A DNA stretch of 12,420 nt. Source: Bacteroidales bacterium UBA6117. GTDB taxonomy: Bacteria > Bacteroidota > Bacteroidia > Bacteroidales > VadinHA17. Position numbers and translations under genes: made by a program. The notes beneath the pieces are model-generated. The model made no database searches and was not told the DNA's origin. It was given only the letters and a program-made list of their open reading frames with translations. The stretch covers positions 1 to 12,420 of the forward strand of contig DIWB01000041.1 of the NCBI GenBank assembly GCA_002428385.1, in the 5' to 3' direction. This document shows positions 6,743-12,420 of the stretch, piece after piece; position 1 is the first letter of the stretch; each line of letters starts with the position of its first letter.

Positions 6743-8110
6743 TTATTTAAGTGTTTCTCCGGTAACAGCGTTTCCCATATGCGATTTCAGGAATCCCGAA
6801 TTCAGGGCTTCAAGAAATCCTCCCGCCTTTTCCATATCAAGGAACAGCTTCCATGTATTATCAGCGATGAGAGAAGTCAGATTCTCAATATAATAAGAAC
6901 CGGCGGATGGATCGGCAACTTTTCCGAACCATGATTCCTCCCTGAGTATCAACTGCTGGTTCCTTGCCATCCTTTCTGAGAATTCGTCGGGCGGACATGC
7001 TGCGATATCGAAGGGATGCACTGTAAGAGAATCGGTGCCTCCCAGAATTGCCGACATTGCCTCTGTCTGTGTCCTCAGCATGTTTATATAAGGATCTGCA
7101 ACATTGTCATTCCATATTTTCGTGACGGTATGCATCTCCATCCTGAAGTTGCTTTTGCCATGAGGTTGGTAATAGTCTGCAATGACATCCCATATTACCC
7201 GGGCTGCCCTGAGTTTTGCGATCTCCATGAAGTAATCTTTGCCGGTGCCGAAGCTGAACCTTATTTTTGAAACGATATCGTCAGCGGTCAATCCCCTGTC
7301 TGTAAGATGAGACAGGTATTCGACAGCCATAGAGAAGCTGAATGCAAGTTCCTGAACTGCGCTGCATCCTGCATTGGTGAAGCGCGAACCGTTGATCTGC
7401 AGGTTCCTGTACGAAGGAAGCTCAATGGTCTCCAGTGTAAGCGATGCCAGGTAATCCAGTCCATCCTTAACAGGAAGGCAAAGAGTTCCGTTGGCCATAA
7501 GCCTTCCCAGGGGATCGGCCTCAACGGCTCCTCTCAGGGATGACGGATGATAACCTTTTTTCTGTAATATACTTTTCAGTGATGCTATTATCTCGCGGGC
7601 TTTCCCGTTCGACAGGAAATTTATCTCTGCTCCTGCGGGGTCGATCCCTTCGAGAAGAACTGACAGGTTTTCTTCGTTTATTGTCTCCGGATCATCAATT
7701 ATAAAGCCAAGCGAATCTATCCCTTTCATAAGGACATTCAGGGCTTTACTGTTGGCCTCCGTATAATCATCTACCTTAATGTCCTGCCGTACAAGCCATT
7801 GAGCAGCGCCCTGCCCGGGATCGGCGGAACTACCTTCTCTGGCATTGCTTCTGAGGATCAGGGGCAGAATACGGTCAACATGGGAGAGGTGCTTCAGGTC
7901 CTCTTCACGGTAAAAAGGCATCACCTCAAATCCTTCCCTGGAATTCCATACAAGTTTTTCCCGGAAATCAGCCCCTCTCAGGTCGGCATTGATTTTTGCC
8001 ATCCACTCATCGGTGGACACCGGAGGAAAATTCTCAAATAATTTTTCGTGTTTCAAGTCGGTCGTATTTAAAAAGTCGTTCGGTCGTGCGGTCTTGTCAT
8101 TTTCCTGCAA
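6743..8110 (-). CDS. mutA: Methylmalonyl-CoA mutase, small subunit (short form)
   Basis: The small subunit pairs with MutB to form the heterodimeric mutase and is itself not catalytic. The sequence has the opening FPPVSTDEWMAKINADLRGADF, a barrel with the INGSRFTNAGCSAVQELAF strand in place of the catalytic His loop of MutB, and KVADPSAGSYYIENLT near the end. At about 455 residues it stops at the end of the barrel and lacks the vestigial B12-like C-terminal domain present in the roughly 620-640-residue versions. The coordinates use the longest frame, which starts with TTG at 8110 and overlaps prfB by 14 bp. A second TTG at 8054-8056 would give MKHEKLFENFPP and fits the family N-terminus better. 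The first in-frame ATG (8000-8002) would remove the conserved FPPVST segment and is unlikely. mutB follows after three bases. Confidence 0.93.
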   Translation of the reverse strand: MQENDKTARPNDFLNTTDLKHEKLFENFPPVSTDEWMAKINADLRGADFREKLVWNSREGFEVMPFYREEDLKHLSHVDRILPLILRSNAREGSSADPGQGAAQWLVRQDIKVDDYTEANSKALNVLMKGIDSLGFIIDDPETINEENLSVLLEGIDPAGAEINFLSNGKAREIIASLKSILQKKGYHPSSLRGAVEADPLGRLMANGTLCLPVKDGLDYLASLTLETIELPSYRNLQINGSRFTNAGCSAVQELAFSFSMAVEYLSHLTDRGLTADDIVSKIRFSFGTGKDYFMEIAKLRAARVIWDVIADYYQPHGKSNFRMEMHTVTKIWNDNVADPYINMLRTQTEAMSAILGGTDSLTVHPFDIAACPPDEFSERMARNQQLILREESWFGKVADPSAGSYYIENLTSLIADNTWKLFLDMEKAGGFLEALNSGFLKSHMGNAVTGETLK

Positions 8111-9186
8111 ACTCCATCAGGAACGACTTGATAAACTCGCTCAGGTCGCCGTCGAGTACAGCCACAACATTTCCAGTTTCATAACCCGTGCGGTGATCCT
8201 TTATCAGTTTGTAGGGATGGAGGGTATATGACCGGATCTGGGAACCCCATTCAATCTTTTTCTTCTCCCCTTCGATCTTTGCCTGTTCCTCCCTTTGTTT
8301 CTGAAGTTCAAGTTCATAGAGCTGCGATTTGAGGATTCTCATTGCATTCTCCTTGTTATTGAGCTGGGACCGGGTTTCCTGGTTCTCTATCACAATTCCC
8401 GTCGGATGGTGCCGGAGCCTGACTGCAGTTTCGACCTTGTTGACATTCTGTCCCCCGGCGCCGCTCGACCTGTAGGTCTCCCAGGTTATATCGGCCGGAT
8501 TGACTGCTATCTCGATGTTATTGTCGACGAGAGGAGAGATAAAGACCGATGCAAATGTTGTCTGACGCTTTCCCTGGGCATTGAACGGTGAGATCCTGAC
8601 AAGCCGGTGAACCCCGTTTTCGCTCTTGAGGTAGCCGTAAGCCCTTTCCCCGTCAACCTCAAGGGTAACTGATTTGACTCCGACTTCATCGCCGGGCTGG
8701 AAATCGAGCTCGCGTACTTTGTAATTGTTCCTTTCGGCCCATCTGAGGTACATCCTCATGAGCATGGAGGCCCAGTCGTTGCTCTCAGTACCTCCAGCGC
8801 CGGAGTTGATCTTCAGGATAGCTCCCAGCTGATCTTCCTCCTTCTGAAGCATATTCCTCACTTCAAGGTCCTCGATCATCGACAGGCTAATGTTGTACTG
8901 TTTGTCGACATCTTCCTCCGCAGCCTCCCCATCCTTGTAAAAATCAAAAATCACCTGAAGGTCCTCAAACCCCTGATCGACCTTTGAAAAGTCTTCAGTC
9001 CAGCTTTTAATCTGTGAAATTTCCCTGAGCAGTTCCTCCGCCTTCTTAGGATCATCCCAGAAACCGGGCATCTGGGGCATAAGTTCCTTTTCCCTTATCT
9101 GATTTAGCTTGCCATCAATGTCAAAGATACCTCCTCAACGCTTCACGGCGTTCAGATAAGTCCCTTATCTGTTCTATAGTTATCAT
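8097..9186 (-). CDS. prfB: Peptide chain release factor 2 (programmed frameshift)
   Basis: RF2 reads UAA and UGA stop codons on the ribosome and triggers peptide release. The coding region is in two frames. A first short frame starts at ATG 9184-9186 (MITIEQIRDLSERREALRRYL, split here only by description: 21 codons) and meets an in-frame TGA at 9121-9123. A +1 shift at the CTT codon then reads GAC onward and joins the main frame (DIDGKLNQIREKEL, then the internal ATG at 9080). The total is about 362 residues, normal for RF2. In full-length numbering the stop-codon reading tripeptide SPF is at 199-201 and the catalytic GGQ is at 244-246 (SSGAGGQNVN), each shifted by 6 from the Escherichia coli protein. 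Start at 9080 would drop the beginning of domain 1 and is wrong. The 3' end overlaps or nearly touches mutA. Confidence 0.95.
9121..9135 (-). promoter_or_regulatory. RF2 programmed +1 frameshift signal
   Basis: Read on the minus strand the element is AGG-AGG-TAT-CTT-TGA followed by C. It comprises an internal Shine-Dalgarno-like hexamer (9130-9135), a three-base spacer TAT, the slippery CTT and the weak stop TGA-C (stop at 9121-9123). This is the same build as the well-studied E. coli prfB site. When RF2 is scarce the ribosome pauses at TGA and slips forward, giving full-length RF2; when RF2 is plentiful translation ends, so the protein controls its own level. Confidence 0.93.
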
Positions 9187-9201
9187 TAATTGGATTTTGG
9201 A

Positions 9202-9209
9202 CAAATTTA
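9202..9209 (-). promoter_or_regulatory. Candidate -7 promoter box for prfB
   Basis: On the minus strand this reads TAAATTTG, a full match to the Bacteroidota -7 consensus TAnnTTTG. It lies 15 bases upstream of the prfB ATG at 9186, predicting a leader of about 10-12 bases. A TTG pair further upstream (9219-9224) is too close to be a normal -33 element. Confidence 0.4.
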
Positions 9210-9320
9210 GAATTTTTTCAACAATTAATACCTTTATGTCCGCCAATGAGGCAAAACATGGTTACATTGTCATGATACAACTGAGCGGCGAGACGCTATG
9301 GATTACATTAAAGTTGACCT

Positions 9321-9920
9321 ATGCTGAAATCGTGTCTATACCGGAACCTCGTTGAAGCAGGGTGCGATGAAGCCGGCCGCGGCTGCCTTGCCGGTCCTGT
9401 GGTTGCCGCTGCTGTCATTCTTCCCGGAAACTACAGGCATCCTGTTCTGAACGACTCGAAGAAACTTACTGCACGCCAGAGGGCGGAGATGAAGGAAGAG
9501 ATAATGAAAACGGCAATCGCGTGGAAAGTAGCATTTGTCGGCAACCAAGAAATTGATGAGATAAACATACTGAGAGCATCGATAAAGGCGATGCACATTG
9601 CCATTGAAGGACTCAGCAAACAGCCCCAGTTCCTGCTGATTGACGGTAACCGTTTCGTACCGTACAGGGATATCGGGCACAGGACAATCATAAAGGGCGA
9701 CGGGCTCTACTACTCAATAGCAGCCGCTTCGGTACTTGCAAAAACCTTCCGCGACGAGTGCATGGAAAAGCTTCACGAGGAATTTCCTGCTTACGGATGG
9801 AACAGGAACAAGGGCTATCCGACATCGTTTCACAGGAAGGCAATTCTTGAACACGGCATTTCTCCATACCACCGCAAATCCTTTACCCTGTTCAATACCC
9901 AACTCACTATTGAATTTTAA
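9321..9920 (+). CDS. rnhB: Ribonuclease HII
   Basis: RNase HII nicks the RNA strand of RNA-DNA hybrids and removes single ribonucleotides built into DNA, in the cytosol. The 199-residue protein shows the full set of family motifs: AGCDEAGRGCLAGPV with catalytic Asp16 and Glu17, LNDSKKLTARQR (43-54), LLIDGN with Asp108, and the SIAAASVLAKTFRDE helix with Asp145. This completes the D-E-D-D metal site. The C-terminal GWNRNKGYPTSFHRKAI segment is also typical. The ATG at 9321 is the first after an in-frame stop at 9315-9317, and it places the active-site motif at the usual distance from the N-terminus. It is divergent from prfB across a 134-bp spacer; a near-match to a -7 box (TAAAGTTG, 9309-9316) lies four bases before the start. 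The stop at 9918-9920 is close to the promoter of the next gene. Confidence 0.96.
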   Translation: MLKSCLYRNLVEAGCDEAGRGCLAGPVVAAAVILPGNYRHPVLNDSKKLTARQRAEMKEEIMKTAIAWKVAFVGNQEIDEINILRASIKAMHIAIEGLSKQPQFLLIDGNRFVPYRDIGHRTIIKGDGLYYSIAAASVLAKTFRDECMEKLHEEFPAYGWNRNKGYPTSFHRKAILEHGISPYHRKSFTLFNTQLTIEF

Positions 9921-9938
9921 ATATTAGAGTTATATTTG
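9910..9938 (+). promoter_or_regulatory. Candidate promoter for the S46 peptidase gene
   Basis: TATATTTG at 9931-9938 matches the Bacteroidota -7 consensus TAnnTTTG. A TTG at 9910-9912 lies 18 bases upstream, where the -33 element is expected; it overlaps the last codons of rnhB. The box predicts a start about 18-20 bases before the ATG at 9961. It is the best two-part promoter match in the window and suggests the peptidase gene has its own transcript. Confidence 0.5.
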
Positions 9939-9960
9939 ACGCTTAATTTTTAAAATCCTA

Positions 9961-12126
9961 ATGATTTCCATGATGAAAAAATATTTTTTAATTCTTATTG
10001 CACTGATCGCCGGCCTCAATACAAAGGCTGTTCCGGATGAAGGCATGTGGGTTCTTCCGCTTATAGAAAAACTCAATGTCGGCAAGATGACTGAGCTGGG
10101 GCTGAAACTCTCGGCGGAAGACATATACAGTATGAATAATGCAAGTATCAAGGATGCAATAGTGATATTTGGCGGCGGATGCACCGGTGAGATTGTCTCA
10201 TCGCAGGGACTTCTTCTTACAAACCACCATTGCGGTTACGGCCAGATCCAGTCGCACAGTTCAGTTGAACATGATTATCTGAAAGACGGCTTCTGGGCGA
10301 TGACCAGGGAACAGGAACTTCCCAATCCGGATCTTTCCGTCACATTCCTTATCAGGATCGAGGATGTCACGAATCAGATTCTGGCAGCAGTTAAGGACGG
10401 GATGAGTGAGGCAGAAAGAACTTCGGCAATCAATGAAGCCCGCAAAGGTATTGAAAGCAAGGCAGCCGAAGGGACTCACTACAGGGCAACAGTTTCCTCC
10501 TTCTATGGAGGAAATTACTTTTACCTTCTTATTTATGAAAGGTTCAATGACGTAAGATTTGTAGGTGCGCCCCCGTCTTCAATAGGCAAGTTCGGTTTCG
10601 ACACCGATAACTGGGAATGGCCGCGTCATACGGGCGATTTCAGTGTGTTCAGGGTGTATTCAGGACCCGACGGCAAACCTGCGTCATATTCAGCTGACAA
10701 CATTCCGCTCAAACCTAAACACTGGCTGCCGGTATCGCTGAAAGACCTCAACGAGGGTGATTTTGCAATGATCCTGGGATATCCCGGAAGGACCCAGAGG
10801 TATGCAACTTCCTTTGAAGTGGATGAGCTTCTCAAAATAACCCATCCAAACAGAATAAAGATCCGCGGCATCCGCCAGGAAATTCTCATGGCCGACATGC
10901 AGGCTGATGAAAAAGTCAATATCCAGTATGCCTCAAAATATTCCGGATCGTCAAACTACTGGAAATATTCAATCGGACAGAAAGCCGGACTTGAAAGGCT
11001 TAATGTGAAAGCTAAGAAACAGGATATAGAAAACCAGTTCAACTCATGGGTTTCTGCCAGTCCCGACAGAAAGGCCTTATACGGCGAAGCCCTCAATCTT
11101 ATAAGTAAATCAATGGAAGCCAGGGCTGAATATGCAAACGCACAGCAGTACCTCAGCGAGTGTTTCCTGAACGGGTGCGAGATTCTTGATCTCGATGCGG
11201 TGGCGAGTGCCATGATAAGCGCCCTTAAGGCTGGCGACAACAATCAGGTTGCCGACCTTAAGAACAGGATGATGGAGTACATCACATCCTTCTACAAGGA
11301 CTACAATGCGCCTACCGACAGGAATGCAATGAAAGCCATGCTGAAGCTTTACAGGGAAGACGTCCCGGCAAAATTCCATCCCGATTTCTACACGGCAGTT
11401 GTTGACAAAAAATTCAAGGGCAGCATAGACAGGTTTGTGGATGATCTTTTCGCCAGGTCTGTTTTTGCGAGTGAGGAGAAACTGATGGCTTTCCTTGAAA
11501 AGCCATCCCTCAAAACCCTCGAGAATGATCCGGTTCATCTGACTTCGGCTTCGATAGATAACGTAAGACAGGAAGTGTCGGAAACCCTTTCACAGTATGA
11601 TGGTGACCTGACAAAAGGACGCAGGCTCTGGGTGGCAGCCCTGAGGGAGATGACCCCGGAAAAAACCCTCTATCCGGATGCAAACTCGACCATGAGGCTC
11701 ACATACGGCACAATCGAGGACTATGATCCAAAAGATGCCGTTACCTATAAATATTATACCACGCTTCAGGGTGTCATCGACAAGTATAAGCCCGGTGACT
11801 ATGAGTTTGATCTTCCCCAGAGGCTGATCGACCTCAACAAAAAGAAGGAATTTGGCAGGTATGGCTCATCAAAAGGATATATGCCTGTTTGTTTTCTCAC
11901 CACCAACGACATCACCGGCGGTAACTCCGGCAGTCCGGTATTGAATGCCCATGGAGAGCTTATCGGACTTGCCTTCGACGGCAACTGGGAAGCAATGAGC
12001 GGCGACATCGCCTATGAAACAGAACTGCAAAGGACAATTGCCGTGGATATAAGATATGTTCTCTGGATAATGGATGTCTATGCAGGGGCCGGTCACCTTG
12101 TGAACGAAATGACAATCAGGGAATAA
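9961..12126 (+). CDS. S46 dipeptidyl-peptidase, DPP7-like
   Basis: This 721-residue protein belongs to peptidase family S46, serine exopeptidases that release dipeptides from the N-terminus of oligopeptides in the periplasm. A signal peptide (about residues 1-24, ending in TKA) precedes DEGMW, the usual mature N-terminus. The chymotrypsin-like catalytic triad is visible: His90 in TNHHCGYG, Asp226 in PRHTGDFSVFRVY, and Ser656 in GGNSGSPV. The central part (about 290-560) is the helical domain that caps the active site. At the position that decides specificity (Arg673 in Porphyromonas gingivalis DPP11), this protein has Gly674 in FDGNWEAM. Glycine there is the DPP7-type state, favouring hydrophobic rather than acidic residues at P1. 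Three close ATGs exist (9961, 9970, 9973); the last two would shorten the signal peptide only slightly. The gene is separated from rnhB by 40 bp with its own promoter box. Confidence 0.95.
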   Translation: MISMMKKYFLILIALIAGLNTKAVPDEGMWVLPLIEKLNVGKMTELGLKLSAEDIYSMNNASIKDAIVIFGGGCTGEIVSSQGLLLTNHHCGYGQIQSHSSVEHDYLKDGFWAMTREQELPNPDLSVTFLIRIEDVTNQILAAVKDGMSEAERTSAINEARKGIESKAAEGTHYRATVSSFYGGNYFYLLIYERFNDVRFVGAPPSSIGKFGFDTDNWEWPRHTGDFSVFRVYSGPDGKPASYSADNIPLKPKHWLPVSLKDLNEGDFAMILGYPGRTQRYATSFEVDELLKITHPNRIKIRGIRQEILMADMQADEKVNIQYASKYSGSSNYWKYSIGQKAGLERLNVKAKKQDIENQFNSWVSASPDRKALYGEALNLISKSMEARAEYANAQQYLSECFLNGCEILDLDAVASAMISALKAGDNNQVADLKNRMMEYITSFYKDYNAPTDRNAMKAMLKLYREDVPAKFHPDFYTAVVDKKFKGSIDRFVDDLFARSVFASEEKLMAFLEKPSLKTLENDPVHLTSASIDNVRQEVSETLSQYDGDLTKGRRLWVAALREMTPEKTLYPDANSTMRLTYGTIEDYDPKDAVTYKYYTTLQGVIDKYKPGDYEFDLPQRLIDLNKKKEFGRYGSSKGYMPVCFLTTNDITGGNSGSPVLNAHGELIGLAFDGNWEAMSGDIAYETELQRTIAVDIRYVLWIMDVYAGAGHLVNEMTIRE

Positions 12127-12168
12127 TTCCTTGATCAGCCCAGCCCTGGCACGTCCTTAGTGATTTTT

Positions 12169-12176
12169 TAAACTTG
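12169..12176 (+). promoter_or_regulatory. Possible -7 box upstream of marC-family gene
   Basis: TAAACTTG differs from TAnnTTTG at one position and ends six bases before the ATG at 12183. No -33 element was found and no terminator hairpin is visible in the 56-bp spacer after the peptidase gene, so read-through from upstream is equally possible. Confidence 0.25.
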
Positions 12177-12182
12177 CATATT

Positions 12183-12420
12183 ATGGACTTCAACTTACGG
12201 GAAATACTTGCTGCATTTATGGTACTTTTTGCTATAATAGACATCACGGGTTCAATACCGATTATCCTCGATATAAAGGCCCGGGCCGGTATTGTTCATC
12301 CGATGAGGGTGACCATTGTGTCATTCCTGATCCTGAGTGCATTTCTGTTCATCGGAACACCGCTGCTCGGGATTTTCGGAATTGATATCTATTCTTTTGC
12401 CATTGCAGGTTCATTCATCA
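12183..12420 (+). CDS. MarC-family integral membrane protein (partial)
   Basis: The first 79 codons of a gene that continues past the window. The translation begins MDFNLREILAAFMVLFAIID and continues with TGSIPIILDIKAR, a second hydrophobic segment (VTIVSFLILSAFLFIG), GIFGIDIYSFAIAGSF. The pattern of a first helix ending in I-D-x-x-G-S-I-P-I-I-L-D and a later F-G-I-D-I-x-S-F-x-I-A-G-x-x matches the MarC/YchE family (once thought to be multiple-antibiotic-resistance proteins; their transported substrate is not settled). Members usually have about 200 residues and six membrane helices. The start at 12183 gives the expected N-terminus. It is 56 bp after the peptidase gene on the same strand; a functional link is not evident. 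Confidence 0.85.
   Translation, partial: MDFNLREILAAFMVLFAIIDITGSIPIILDIKARAGIVHPMRVTIVSFLILSAFLFIGTPLLGIFGIDIYSFAIAGSFI

Noticed and set aside
8057..8096. ACGACCGA repeated twice on the minus strand between prfB and mutA, thought of as an operator
   Set aside because: Only two imperfect short copies, inside what may be mutA coding sequence if translation starts at 8110.
9298..9327. Nine-codon upstream reading frame whose stop overlaps the rnhB start (ATGCTGA)
   Set aside because: Such short frames arise often by chance and there is no SD or conserved peptide; only comparison across species could revive it.

Overview
The window reads as a chromosomal segment of a member of the Bacteroidota, probably an environmental Bacteroidales/Marinilabiliales-like lineage. 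The phylum call rests on four things: an S46-family dipeptidyl-peptidase, a TonB-C-domain protein, Bacteroidota-type RecX and Rhs sequence, and TAnnTTTG-type promoter boxes where a promoter is visible. I cannot place it more finely from sequence alone. No rRNA, tRNA, CRISPR array or insertion sequence was recognised.

Layout. (1) Bases 1 to about 1050 are an AT-rich accessory patch. It holds a small exported protein with a TonB C-terminal domain, followed by the decayed 3' end of an Rhs/YD-repeat gene spread over shifting reading frames. (2) Bases 1056-3473 are housekeeping genes: ribD (riboflavin) on the minus strand, divergent by 26 bp from prmC (release-factor methyltransferase), which overlaps recX (RecA regulator). 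(3) Bases 3522-4488 on the minus strand hold two overlapping small membrane-protein genes, a DUF4190-like gene and then a DUF2752-like gene. They converge on recX. (4) Bases 4595-9186 on the minus strand form one tightly packed unit read as prfB (release factor 2), mutA, mutB (the two methylmalonyl-CoA mutase subunits). prfB carries an intact programmed +1 frameshift site, so its true reading frame begins at 9186 and not at the internal ATG at 9080. (5) Bases 9321-12420 on the plus strand hold rnhB (RNase HII), a secreted S46 dipeptidyl-peptidase with DPP7-type specificity residues, and the first 79 codons of a MarC-family membrane protein that runs off the end.

How the genes fit together. 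PrmC methylates the GGQ motif of release factors, so the window holds both the enzyme and one of its substrates (prfB), though about 5 kb apart on opposite strands. MutA and MutB together make the B12-dependent mutase that links succinyl-CoA and methylmalonyl-CoA (propionate formation or use). The S46 peptidase supplies dipeptides from the periplasm, in line with an amino-acid/peptide-using lifestyle. This last link is inference.

I did not find a convincing undescribed system. The points most worth a second look are the prfB recoding site with a perfect AGGAGG element in a phylum that mostly ignores Shine-Dalgarno pairing, the shattered Rhs tail beside the TonB-domain gene, the short MutA lacking its C-terminal domain with a non-ATG start, and promoter boxes that sit almost on top of start codons.
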